From contig NZ_JACJVP010000012.1 in NCBI RefSeq assembly GCF_014212125.1, positions 20,909-84,908 on the forward strand: a stretch of 64,000 bases of DNA. The letters run 5' to 3'. Below, one piece after another: positions 18,191 to 26,174 of the stretch (the first letter of the stretch is position 1; every line of letters begins with the position of its first letter). The translations under genes were made by a program, and so were the position numbers. The notes under the pieces are model-generated. The model was given only the letters and a program-made list of their open reading frames with translations, searched no databases and was not told where the DNA came from. This DNA comes from Cohnella nanjingensis. Its GTDB lineage: Bacteria; Bacillota; Bacilli; Paenibacillales; Paenibacillaceae.

Positions 18191-19924
18191 ATGGAGACCC
18201 AAAGAGAATTGAAGCGGCTGTTAACCTATATCTTACCGTGGAAAAGGAGTTATTTTACCGGTTCTATTGTTGTATCTGTGTCTAGCTATTGTGAAAATAT
18301 GATCATGGCATTGCTGCTTGGACGTGTACTTGGCGCAGTTGCAACCGGAAGCTTCCAAAAGGCTAAATCAGACATTATTTTATATGCTGTCTTGTACTTG
18401 CTGATCCTGCTGATCGTTGCTATCGGCAAGGGCATATCCAACAGGGATGCCAACCTTGCGACAAAAGATATACGGCTAAAGGCGTTTGACCGTATGATTA
18501 ATTCCAAATTACGCCATATCGTAAAAAGACATTCAGGAGATGCACTAGTAAGACTGGACGGAGACGTCAATGCCGCGTCAGAAGTTTTCAAGAGTACAGT
18601 GCAAAGTGCTTTATCTTTGATATTTACTTTGGCAGCCACGATAGTAACTCTTTTCGCCGTCAGTTGGATTAGCGGAGTTGTTCTGCTTTTATTTGGGTTG
18701 GTGATGCTATGGATCAATATAAAGTTCATCGCTCCGGCGAGAGAGAGGTATGCAATCGCTAGAAAGCATGTTGGCATAACGGTGATGGACATGACCGATT
18801 TGCTTTCAAATGCAGAGATGTTAAGATTTTGCGGTGAAAATGCTATTTTGCTGGATAGATATGAGAAGGATTGCATAACCCTGCAAGCGAAGAAAATGTC
18901 AGCGGTCAAGCTAACGGCCGTACAAAATACGCTAGGTCAGATTCAAGCCAGCTTTGTTGTTCTTTTTAGTATTGGTATAGGATTTCTTTTGTGGAAGACA
19001 AGCGTCATTTCTATTGAACAGATTCCCGTCTTACAAAATATGGGTAGCATGCTTGTTAACCCGCTTTCCAGTATTGGGTTTATGATTGCGAATATGCAGA
19101 ATAACTTAATGGGAGGCGTTCGCGTTTTGGAGCTTGTGGACTTGCCGGGAGAGGATCTAGAGCAGGCCCAGGCTAAATCAGTTATGGATATAGAAAATGC
19201 TATATCCTGTAAACGGCTGACATTTGGATACGATGAAAAACCTGTTTTGGATCAAATATCCTTTTCTCTGCCGAGAGGGAAGATGCTTGCTGTTGTAGGT
19301 GAGAGCGGCAGCGGCAAAAGTACATTGTTAAAGCTTTTGATGGGTTTGTATGAATACAAAGGGAGCTTCACCGTGTTGGGAAAAGAGATATCCTCGATTC
19401 CTCCAGATGAGGTAAGGCGTTTGACTGCCTATGTTCCACAGGAATGTCCTTTGTTTGAAGGAACGATTTTCGAAAATATTTCACTAGGGCGCAGTGATGC
19501 TACTGAGGAAGAAGTATATCAGGCGGCTTCGGAGGCTGGCGTTGCTGAGTTTGTGAAAGATTTTCATAATGGTTATCATACGCAGGTTGGAGAATGGGGA
19601 GTGCAATTGTCGGGAGGACAGCGCCAAAAAATATCCATCGCGCGGGCTCTTTTAAAGGATGCACCGATTTTGTTGTTTGATGAGATTACATCTTCTATTG
19701 ATTCCATATCTGAGCAATATATACAAGAGACAATGGAAAAATTAAGGGGAGATAAGACGATTGTCGTTGTAGCCCATAGGCTCTCGACGATCAAGAAGGC
19801 TGATCGTATTATTGTAATGGACAAAGGAAGATTGGTTGAGACGGGCTCGCATGAAGAGCTTATGGATAAGGAAGGATTTTATGTAAAACTGCAGAAACTG
19901 CAAGCCTTGGGGTTTAATGGGTAG
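18191..19924 (+). CDS. ABC exporter half-transporter, subunit 2
   Basis: The second half transporter (577 residues) of the heterodimer, AT-rich like its partner. The membrane domain fills the first 310 residues. The ATPase has Walker A GESGSGKST, Q-loop YVPQECPLF, signature LSGGQRQK, a Walker B of FDEITSSID (Ile replaces the usual Pro after the catalytic Glu) and AHRL. The start is ATG 18191. Its own ribosome-binding site is weak, so coupling to subunit 1, which ends 4 bp before, is likely. Both ATP sites seem to keep their catalytic Glu, so asymmetry of the dimer is not obvious. Confidence 0.88.
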   Translation: METQRELKRLLTYILPWKRSYFTGSIVVSVSSYCENMIMALLLGRVLGAVATGSFQKAKSDIILYAVLYLLILLIVAIGKGISNRDANLATKDIRLKAFDRMINSKLRHIVKRHSGDALVRLDGDVNAASEVFKSTVQSALSLIFTLAATIVTLFAVSWISGVVLLLFGLVMLWINIKFIAPARERYAIARKHVGITVMDMTDLLSNAEMLRFCGENAILLDRYEKDCITLQAKKMSAVKLTAVQNTLGQIQASFVVLFSIGIGFLLWKTSVISIEQIPVLQNMGSMLVNPLSSIGFMIANMQNNLMGGVRVLELVDLPGEDLEQAQAKSVMDIENAISCKRLTFGYDEKPVLDQISFSLPRGKMLAVVGESGSGKSTLLKLLMGLYEYKGSFTVLGKEISSIPPDEVRRLTAYVPQECPLFEGTIFENISLGRSDATEEEVYQAASEAGVAEFVKDFHNGYHTQVGEWGVQLSGGQRQKISIARALLKDAPILLFDEITSSIDSISEQYIQETMEKLRGDKTIVVVAHRLSTIKKADRIIVMDKGRLVETGSHEELMDKEGFYVKLQKLQALGFNG

Positions 19925-19977
19925 TATTTCTAGCTTCTCCGCGCAGTACACGGTATAACTATTCAAACCATCCTAAA

Positions 19978-20039
19978 AACGGCAAGGGGTTGTTCCATCC
20001 GTCATCTTCATGACGATGGGACAATCCCTGTTTGCCGTT
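19978..20039 (-). terminator. Long hairpin, probable shared terminator
   Basis: A long imperfect hairpin has outer arms AACGGCAA and TTGCCGTT and inner CGTCAT/ATGACG. On the minus strand it is followed by TTTTT, so it most clearly ends the ABC-F gene. It also sits just after the ABC exporter on the plus strand, where no T run follows. Confidence 0.7.
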
Positions 20040-20099
20040 CGTTCGGCGGACGGACTGCGATACCGACGCCGGCGGCACGCAGCCCATGCCGACGTGTGA

Positions 20100-21656
20100 T
20101 TAGAACACCTTCGTCGTCCATGACTCGCCGTTCCAGATGTCGGTCGCGACGTCGCGGTAGAATTCCGGTTCGTGGCTGATCAGCAGGATGCTGCCTTTGT
20201 ACGCCTTCAGGGCGCGCATCAGCTCATCCTTGGCGTCGACGTCCAGGTGGTTCGTCGGCTCGTCGAGCACGAGCAGGTTCGTCTCGCGGTTGATCAGCTT
20301 GCAGAGGCGCACCTTGGCCTTCTCGCCGCCGCTCAGGACGGAGATGCGGCTCTCGATATGCTTCGTCGTGAGGCCGCATTTGGCGAGCGCCGCGCGCACT
20401 TCGAACTGGGACATCGCAGGGAATTCCTTCCACACGGCTTCGATGCACGTCTCGTCCGCGCCGCCCTTGATCTCCTGTTCGAAGTAGCCGACATACTGGT
20501 TGTCGCCGCGCTCCACGCTGCCGGAGAGGGCCGGGATCTCGCCCAGGAGGCTGCGCAGCAGCGTCGTCTTCCCGATGCCGTTCGCGCCGACGAGGGCGAT
20601 CTTCTGGCCGCGCTCCATCAACAGGTCGATCGGGCGGCAGAGCGGCTCGTCGTAGCCGATGACGAGCCGCTTGGCCTCGAAGATGAGGCGGCTGGACGTC
20701 CGCGCCTCCTTGAAGCGAAACTCCGGCTTCGGCTTCTCCTTCGCGAGCTCGATCACGTCCATGCTGTCGAGCTTCTTCTGCCGGGACATGGCCATGTTCC
20801 GCGTCGAGACGCGGGCTTTGTTGCGCGCGACGAAGTCCTTCAGGTCGGCGATCTCCTGCTGCTGGCGCTTGTAGGCCGATTCCAGCTGGGACTTCTTGGC
20901 TTCGTGCTGTTGGAGGAACGTGTCGTAATCGCCGACGTAGCGGTTCAACTGCTGATTCTCCATATGGTAGATGAGGTTGATGACGCTGTTCAGGAACGGA
21001 ATGTCGTGCGAGACGAGGATGAAGGCATTCTCGTACTCCTGCAGGTAACGCTTCAGCCATTCGATATGCTGCTCGTCCAGATAGTTGGTGGGCTCGTCCA
21101 GCAGCAGGATGTCCGGCTTCTCGAGCAGCAGCTTGGCCAGCAGCACCTTAGTGCGCTGTCCGCCGCTCAGGTCGTGCACGTCCCGGTCCAGGCCGATATC
21201 GGCGAGGCCGAGGCCGCGGGCGATCTCGTCGACCTTGGCGTCGATCAAGTAAAAGTCGTTCGTATTGAGGATGTCCTGGATCTCCCCGACTTCCTCCAGC
21301 AGACGCTCCAGCTCGTCCGGCTCTACGGAGCCCATCCGGTCGTACATGCCGTTCATCTCGGCTTCCAGGTCGTTCAGATAGCGGAACGCCGTCTTCAGCA
21401 CGTCGCGGATCGTCATGCCTTTCTGGAGCGCGGAGTGCTGGTCCAGATAGCCGACGCGTACCTTCTTGGCCCATTCGATCTTGCCCGCATCCGGTTCGAG
21501 CTGGCCCATAATGATGTTCATAAACGTAGACTTGCCCTCGCCGTTCGCGCCGACGAGTCCGACATGCTCCCCCTTCAGGAGGCGGAACGAGACTTCGTTG
21601 AAGATCGCGCGGTCTCCGAAGCCGTGGCTCAAATTCGTAACCGATAATATGCTCAT
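20100..21656 (-). CDS. ABC-F family ATPase (YfmM-like)
   Basis: A soluble twin-ATPase of the ABC-F class, which binds the ribosome E site and relieves stalled or antibiotic-blocked translation; no membrane domain is present. ATPase 1 has GANGEGKST, LSGGQRTK and ILLLDEPTNYLD. ATPase 2 has GANGIGKTT, LSGGEKAK and LVLDEPTNHLD. A charged helical linker (residues about 240-310) joins them. I chose ATG at 21656 (518 residues, AAGGGG upstream) over an upstream TTG at 21725. The length and the SHGFGDRAIF start resemble Bacillus YfmM rather than YfmR or the Vga/Lsa resistance types. Its position next to an acquired exporter may be coincidental. Confidence 0.88.
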   Translation of the reverse strand: MSILSVTNLSHGFGDRAIFNEVSFRLLKGEHVGLVGANGEGKSTFMNIIMGQLEPDAGKIEWAKKVRVGYLDQHSALQKGMTIRDVLKTAFRYLNDLEAEMNGMYDRMGSVEPDELERLLEEVGEIQDILNTNDFYLIDAKVDEIARGLGLADIGLDRDVHDLSGGQRTKVLLAKLLLEKPDILLLDEPTNYLDEQHIEWLKRYLQEYENAFILVSHDIPFLNSVINLIYHMENQQLNRYVGDYDTFLQQHEAKKSQLESAYKRQQQEIADLKDFVARNKARVSTRNMAMSRQKKLDSMDVIELAKEKPKPEFRFKEARTSSRLIFEAKRLVIGYDEPLCRPIDLLMERGQKIALVGANGIGKTTLLRSLLGEIPALSGSVERGDNQYVGYFEQEIKGGADETCIEAVWKEFPAMSQFEVRAALAKCGLTTKHIESRISVLSGGEKAKVRLCKLINRETNLLVLDEPTNHLDVDAKDELMRALKAYKGSILLISHEPEFYRDVATDIWNGESWTTKVF

Positions 21657-21780
21657 GGGTCTACCCCTTATTCGATGTAGTTCGTGCAGCGCACAATGTC
21701 CATTATAGTCCGGCTGTTTGCCCAAAATAAAGGGGTTCCGCGGAAATTCCGCCGATTCCGCCCGCCCGCGAGGCGCCGAA

Positions 21781-22062
21781 TCAAGCCTGCGAAGGATGAT
21801 AGGGTCGGATGGGGAGCTCCCTTCGGGCGGCGAGACGCGCGCGGGCGCTGCGGATGGGCTGGCGCAGCCGCTGCGACAGCTTGCGCAGTGCGGTTGGGAT
21901 GACCGCGCTGCCGGCGATGGCGGACCATTCGGGATAGCCGAGCTTTTTCAGATAGAGATAGATCCCCGAGCTGACGAACACCTCGAAGAACACGTACTCC
22001 TTGATTTGTCCGGCATGGACGACAACGATGACGATAGCGCGGCGGTCCGCTGTCCTGCGCAA
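21781..22062 (-). CDS. Small hypothetical protein, Arg-rich C-terminus
   Basis: A 93-residue product not recognised by family. The start is TTG at 22062, with a perfect AGGAGG seven bases upstream on the minus strand, the main reason for accepting it. The first 45 residues contain two moderately hydrophobic stretches (AIVIVVV and EYVFFEVFVSSGIYLYL); the last 35 are Arg-rich and basic. It lies 125 bp upstream of the ABC-F gene on the same strand, so the two could share a transcript. The start codon and composition leave some doubt. Confidence 0.5.
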   Translation of the reverse strand: MRRTADRRAIVIVVVHAGQIKEYVFFEVFVSSGIYLYLKKLGYPEWSAIAGSAVIPTALRKLSQRLRQPIRSARARLAARRELPIRPYHPSQA

Positions 22063-22208
22063 GGCGATTCCTCCTGTCGTTCACGGTACGGGCGGCGACG
22101 TTCCAGCTTATTCGACAAGGCGTGTCCGATATGCGGATCGGCTGCGATCGGGAACCTCGTCCGGTTCCATTCGTATTACATCGGATGAAGCGAATAAGGG
22201 GGAGCAGT

Positions 22209-22637
22209 ATGAACATCTGGATTCAAATCGTCACGGTCGTCGCGACCAGCATCGTCGAACTGTGGGCGGCGATCCCGCTGGGCTTCGCCTTCGGCCTGCA
22301 TCCCGTCCTCATCGGCACGGCGTGCGCGGTCGGCTCGATTCTGGCGGCGGCCATCGTCATCTTCTTCGGCAAGTCGCTGCGCGAATGGCTGCAGCGGCGC
22401 ATGAACCGCGGCCAGAAACGCGGCGGACGGTTGACCCGCATCTGGGAAAAGTACGGCGTCGCGGGGCTCGGATTTCTGTCGCCGCTCATTACCGGCGCCC
22501 CGCTCGGGGCTGCGATCGGTATCGCCATGGGCGCGAAGCCGGTCAAGCTGTTCGTCTGGATGACCGTTGGCATCGTCGCCTGGAGCGCCATCCTGACGGG
22601 GGCCGTCGCGATGGGCATGCTCACCTTAAACGGTTGA
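22209..22637 (+). CDS. Small multidrug-export family membrane protein
   Basis: A 142-residue hydrophobic protein with the pattern of the Sm_multidrug_ex family (PF06695). It has an opening helix with VELWAAIPLGFAFGLHP, a second helix, a basic cytoplasmic loop (RRMNRGQKRGGRLTR), then WEKYGVAGLGFLSPLITGAPLGAAIG. The family name comes from sparse evidence, and true transport activity is unproven for most members. ATG 22209 is preceded by AAGGGGGAG. The 72-bp gap to the next plus-strand gene allows one transcript. Confidence 0.8.
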   Translation: MNIWIQIVTVVATSIVELWAAIPLGFAFGLHPVLIGTACAVGSILAAAIVIFFGKSLREWLQRRMNRGQKRGGRLTRIWEKYGVAGLGFLSPLITGAPLGAAIGIAMGAKPVKLFVWMTVGIVAWSAILTGAVAMGMLTLNG

Positions 22638-22722
22638 GGGCGCTGCCGCTGTTGCGTTACAATGGAAGGACGGAAGTCAGGCGACCCTTAGGAAGTAATC
22701 ACGCCGTCCGTTGGAGGCTATG

Positions 22723-23436
22723 ATGCTGCGAGCGATGTTCGGCGAACCCGCGCGGGAATGGGAAGGCCCGCTGCTGGAGACGGTGCAGGGGATGGATCGC
22801 TTTATCCGCCGCATGCGCGAGCGCGGCCAATCCGCCGGGAGCGAAGCGGCCGCGGGCCGCAAGTTCCAGATTCGGGCCGAAGGGCTGCTGCGCTCGCTCG
22901 ACGAGCTGGAGCAGAGCCGATATGCGGCTAAGCGTTTCGCGGAGCGGGTGACGAAGCCGGCGATCGGAGAGATGTCGCCCGGCGAGCGGCTCGACTACTA
23001 CCGTCACGTTTATTACGATAAGAATGCTTATATACGCTTGTTCTCGCTTCTGGACAAACTCGGCGTCCTTCTGAACGATTATCTGGCGCTGGAGACGGAG
23101 CGGATGAAGGCGCACTTCTCCTACTTCACCGTACTGCGCAATATGCGCCTGCACGGCCTTCATCCGCCGCTGTCCGAGGAATTGAACGGGTTGAAGGACC
23201 GCCATGAGGCGGCATTCGGCCGTCTGCGCAAGCGCCGCAATCTGGAGATTCATCATATGAACGCGGAGCTGCAGGACGATCTGCTGCTGGTCATGCAAGG
23301 ACAAGAGGGTCACCCGCATCTCGAGAATATCGCGGATCATATGAACGATTTGGACGAGGGCTGGGAGATGGCTTATCGGTCGTTGACGGCGGCCTTCGGG
23401 TACATGTCCGACCGGCATAGGCCACGGCCGTCTTAG
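22723..23436 (+). CDS. Cthe_2314-like HEPN domain protein
   Basis: An all-helical soluble protein of about 238 residues resembling the Cthe_2314 HEPN family found in Paenibacillaceae and clostridia. Supporting segments are YYRHVYYDKNAYIRLFSLLDKLG, FTVLRNMR, and RRNLEIHHMNAE. The Arg-x-x-x-x-His arrangement in KRRNLEIHHM is similar to the RNase-type HEPN motif. HEPN proteins often act as RNA-cleaving or RNA-binding modules in stress and defence, but no partner nucleotidyltransferase is adjacent. Two ATGs occur at 22720 and 22723; the GGAGG at 22713-22717 is better spaced for 22723. Confidence 0.7.
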   Translation: MLRAMFGEPAREWEGPLLETVQGMDRFIRRMRERGQSAGSEAAAGRKFQIRAEGLLRSLDELEQSRYAAKRFAERVTKPAIGEMSPGERLDYYRHVYYDKNAYIRLFSLLDKLGVLLNDYLALETERMKAHFSYFTVLRNMRLHGLHPPLSEELNGLKDRHEAAFGRLRKRRNLEIHHMNAELQDDLLLVMQGQEGHPHLENIADHMNDLDEGWEMAYRSLTAAFGYMSDRHRPRPS

Positions 23437-23470
23437 CGGTCGCGCTCGGATCAGGAAAGGAGGAGACGGA

Positions 23471-24256
23471 TTGGGTCTCGCAGGAAAAACGGCGCTCGTC
23501 ACGGGCAGCGCCAAGGGCTTAGGCCGCCGCACCGCGATGGAGCTGGCGGCGCTCGGCTGCGACGTGGCGATCACGTACGTCACTAGCCGGGCCGAGGCGG
23601 ATCATGCGGTGTCCGAGATCGAAGCGATGGGCCGCAGGGCGCTGGCGGTGCAGGCGGACGTCGCGAAGACCGAGGACGTGGAGCGGCTCGTCCGCACCGT
23701 GGAGGAAGGGCTGGGCGGCGTCGACATTCTCGTCAACGCGGCCGGGCCGTTCATCCGCGAACGGCGGCTGTTCGCGGATTACCAGGTCGAAGACATCCAT
23801 TACCTGATGAACGGCAATCTGCTGGGGACGATGCTGCTGGATCATCGGGTGCTCCCCGGCATGCGGGAACGCGGCTGGGGCCGCATCATCCACTTCGGCT
23901 TCGGACATGCGGGAGAAGCGCGCTCCTGGCCGCATCGCGCCGCCTACGCGGCCGCCAAGGTCGGTCTCGTCTCCTTCACCAAGACGCTGGCGGTGGAGGA
24001 GGCGGCGAGCGGCGTGACCGTGAACATGATCTGTCCGGGGGACATCCGGGGAGACAACAAGGAGAAGGGAATCGCCGACGTCGAGGGCTTCACCGACGAC
24101 GAGTCTCCCCGCGGGCGCCCCGGCACGGGGGAGGACGTCGCGCGCGTCATCGGGTTCCTCTGCTTGCCGGCATCGGACTTCGTGACGGGCAACACCATCG
24201 ACGTGTCGGGCGGGCTCGATCCGATCCGCAGCAACGTCAAGCGAAGCGGCGCATGA
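23471..24256 (+). CDS. Short-chain dehydrogenase/reductase
   Basis: A 261-residue classical SDR fold: cofactor motif TGSAKGLG near residue 10, NAAG near residue 88, YAAAK near residue 157, and a FabG-like tail (GNTIDVSGGLDPI). The start is TTG 23471 with AAAGGAGG upstream. The residue 13 before the catalytic Tyr, normally Ser, is His here (FGFGHAGEA segment). The canonical Ser-Tyr-Lys triad is therefore altered, and the substrate or activity may differ from standard carbonyl reductases. No pathway neighbours suggest a substrate. Confidence 0.82.
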   Translation: MGLAGKTALVTGSAKGLGRRTAMELAALGCDVAITYVTSRAEADHAVSEIEAMGRRALAVQADVAKTEDVERLVRTVEEGLGGVDILVNAAGPFIRERRLFADYQVEDIHYLMNGNLLGTMLLDHRVLPGMRERGWGRIIHFGFGHAGEARSWPHRAAYAAAKVGLVSFTKTLAVEEAASGVTVNMICPGDIRGDNKEKGIADVEGFTDDESPRGRPGTGEDVARVIGFLCLPASDFVTGNTIDVSGGLDPIRSNVKRSGA

Positions 24257-24297
24257 CAAAAGGCCCTGCCGACGGCATTCGCCGTACGAACAGGGCC
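24257..24297 (-). terminator. Terminator of nifU-like gene (and SDR gene)
   Basis: AGGCCCTG and CAGGGCC arms, with inner ACGGC/GCCGT pairing, form a strong hairpin followed on the minus strand by TTTT. A second small palindrome (GGCCGCT/AGCGGCC) lies at 24308-24323. The hairpin also closes the plus-strand SDR gene. Confidence 0.7.
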
Positions 24298-24351
24298 CCC
24301 ATAAGCCGGCCGCTAGAGCGGCCGGGTTAGGCGCGAGACACTAGGATGGGA

Positions 24352-24600
24352 TTAGAACACTTGGACGACTTCCTCGATGCCCTCGACTTCTTCCAGCAGC
24401 GCGCGTTCAATGCCTGCCTTCAGCGTGATCGTCGAGCTCGGGCAGCTGCCGCAAGCACCCATCAAGCGCAGCTTCACGATGCCGTCTTCTACGTCGACCA
24501 GCTCGACGTCGCCGCCATCCCGCTGCAGGAACGGACGCAACTTGTCGAGCACTTCGAGCACTTCATCGTACTTCGTTGCTTCTTGTACGTGGTCACTCAT
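24352..24600 (-). CDS. NifU-like Fe-S scaffold protein (YutI type)
   Basis: An 82-residue NifU C-terminal domain protein. The ligand motif CGSCPSS near residue 50 binds an iron-sulfur cluster that is passed to target enzymes. The full family core is present, from [20 protein letters not shown] to the helical tail. ATG at 24600 has GGAGTGG upstream. It is divergent from the YuzB-like gene, as in the Bacillus yutI-yuzB-yutJ neighbourhood, and likely supplies clusters to the many Fe-S enzymes nearby (MqnE, SdhB). Confidence 0.92.
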   Translation of the reverse strand: MSDHVQEATKYDEVLEVLDKLRPFLQRDGGDVELVDVEDGIVKLRLMGACGSCPSSTITLKAGIERALLEEVEGIEEVVQVF

Positions 24601-24624
24601 GTTTATCCACTCCTTTCAAACTTT

Positions 24625-24630
24625 ATTATA
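24625..24630 (-). promoter_or_regulatory. -10 element for nifU-like gene
   Basis: On the minus strand, TATAAT lies 25 bp before the start codon, in an AT-rich stretch. The -35 region is poor, so it is only a candidate. Confidence 0.4.
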
Positions 24631-24716
24631 GTACAAAATGGTCGGAAATAAAACGGACGTCGGCAAGGAAAAACAGTTTTGCCGTCCTTGCAGGAGGACG
24701 ACAGGTATTTATCGGC

Positions 24717-24762
24717 ATCATACGGAAGCGGATAAGCCCGATATACGAGCATTCCGTATGAT
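24717..24762. promoter_or_regulatory. Perfect 11-bp inverted repeat before the YuzB-like gene
   Basis: ATCATACGGAA (24717-24727) is repeated inverted as TTCCGTATGAT (24752-24762), with 24 nt between. It lies directly upstream of the ribosome-binding site of the YuzB-like gene and may be an operator pair or an RNA hairpin in its leader. Confidence 0.6.
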
Positions 24763-24782
24763 CGAGGAAAGGAAAAGAAATC

Positions 24783-25049
24783 ATGCACATCGTAGAGTTC
24801 TGCGTCAGCAACATGCATCATGGCACCGATCGGGTCATGCAGAAGCTGAACGAATTGCCGGACGTCGAGACGATCGAATACGGCTGTCTGGGCAATTGCG
24901 GCGAATGCTATCTATCCCCTTATGTCATGGTGAACGGGGAGACCGTCGTCGCCGAGCAGGCCGACGAGCTGTACGATCTCATCCTGGCCGCGATCCGGGA
25001 GCAGGACGAGGAGCGCGCGGCCCTCGACAAGCTCTTGGACGATCTCTGA
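24783..25049 (+). CDS. yuzB: YuzB-like protein (DUF1450)
   Basis: An 88-residue protein of the YuzB/DUF1450 family. Four cysteines are visible: one in EFCVSNM and three in YGCLGNCGECYLSPY, suggesting a small metal or Fe-S site. The function is unknown. A charged helix ends the protein. The ATG at 24783 has AGGAAAGG upstream. It is convergent with the YutJ-like gene, leaving only 3 bp between the two stops. The same trio (NifU-like, YuzB, YutJ) occurs together in Bacillus. Confidence 0.88.
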   Translation: MHIVEFCVSNMHHGTDRVMQKLNELPDVETIEYGCLGNCGECYLSPYVMVNGETVVAEQADELYDLILAAIREQDEERAALDKLLDDL

Positions 25050-25052
25050 ACC

Positions 25053-26114
25053 TTATCCGAAATGGCGGCGGCTCTTCCAGAGCACGCCGCTTTTTAGCAT
25101 GCGCGGCACGCGACCCAGGATCGGCGTGGAGCCCATGATGCCGAAGCCGGATTTCTTGCCGAGCGAGCCGAGCGTGCCGCGGAGATGGATGCGTCCTAGG
25201 CGAGGTTCTTTGTCGTGCAGGCGCGCTTGAATGACTTGCGCGACTTGTTTGCCCTGCGCCTGGGCCAGCTGGGCGCTAGGCGAGAAGGGCTGGCTCGAGC
25301 AGTCGCCGATGACGAACACGTTCGGCGCGTCTGGCAGCTCGTGGAACGCGTTGACGACGAGCCGGCCTTGCTTGTCCTTGGCATAGGACAGCTGCTGCAC
25401 GAGCTCTACAGGCTGGATGCCGGCCGTCCACACGGTGACGTCGGAGAGGATGTCCTCGCCGGTCGTGTGGATGACGCCCTGGCCGAGGCTCGTCGTCGTG
25501 ATGTGGGAGAGCATCTCCACGTGATGCTCGCGGAACCACGAAGCGACAAAATGTTGCAATTTCCCAGGAAATCCCGACATGACGCTAGGACCCCGGTCCA
25601 CGATCCGGATATTCAGATCGGGACGGCTCTCGCGCAGCTCGGCGGCCACTTCGACGCCGCTGAGTCCGCCGCCGATGATGGAGATCTGCCCATATGGGCG
25701 CACGTCGTTCAGCATCTGGTACGTCTTGCGGGTAGCCGCCAACGACTGGATGCTGCAGGAGTGTTCGGCGGCGCCCGCGATGCCGTGGTAGTTGTCGGTG
25801 CAGCCCAGCGCGATGACGAGCGAATCGTATGGCAACGGATCTCGGTTCGCGAAATGTACCGTCCGCTCTTCGGCGGAGAGGCCGGTAATCTCGCCGTAGA
25901 CGATCTCCAACTGAGGATGGGATGGATAAGTCACGCGGATATCCAGATCCGACGAGGTTCCCGCGGCTAGCGCGTAATATTCGGTTTTGAGTCCTTGAAA
26001 CGGCATCCGGTCGACGAGAAAAATCCGGACTTCGGAGGGGAGATTCTCTTCGAGCAGCTCGTTGACCAAGGTCAATCCGCCGTAGCCGCCTCCCAAGATA
26101 ACGATATGGTTCAC
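25053..26114 (-). CDS. yutJ: YutJ-like NADH dehydrogenase-type flavoprotein
   Basis: A 353-residue pyridine nucleotide-disulfide oxidoreductase-fold protein related to type II NADH dehydrogenases. The FAD motif ILGGGYGGL is at the extreme N-terminus, the second dinucleotide fold IIGGGLSGVEVAAEL near residue 145, and the FAD-binding VFVIGDCSS near residue 265. It is shorter than true NDH-2 and lacks an obvious C-terminal membrane helix, so membrane quinone reduction is uncertain. It lies 60 bp downstream of mqnE on the same strand, so the two are probably co-transcribed. Confidence 0.88.
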   Translation of the reverse strand: MNHIVILGGGYGGLTLVNELLEENLPSEVRIFLVDRMPFQGLKTEYYALAAGTSSDLDIRVTYPSHPQLEIVYGEITGLSAEERTVHFANRDPLPYDSLVIALGCTDNYHGIAGAAEHSCSIQSLAATRKTYQMLNDVRPYGQISIIGGGLSGVEVAAELRESRPDLNIRIVDRGPSVMSGFPGKLQHFVASWFREHHVEMLSHITTTSLGQGVIHTTGEDILSDVTVWTAGIQPVELVQQLSYAKDKQGRLVVNAFHELPDAPNVFVIGDCSSQPFSPSAQLAQAQGKQVAQVIQARLHDKEPRLGRIHLRGTLGSLGKKSGFGIMGSTPILGRVPRMLKSGVLWKSRRHFG

Positions 26115-26174
26115 GCAAATGTCTCCTTCAAAATCAGGTTCCTATAGGATGCCCAAAGGGGCGCCCGGGACCGC

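Noticed and set aside
16447..19924. Bacteriocin export locus
   Set aside because: No peptidase domain, no modification enzyme and no convincing precursor peptide; only a weakly supported 21-residue frame lies upstream.
19978..20039. Miniature inverted-repeat transposable element
   Set aside because: A single long hairpin with no target duplication or second copy in the window; position and minus-strand T run fit a terminator.
22711..23436. HEPN toxin of a toxin-antitoxin pair
   Set aside because: No adjacent nucleotidyltransferase or small antitoxin gene is seen, and the family assignment is only to a Cthe_2314-like HEPN.
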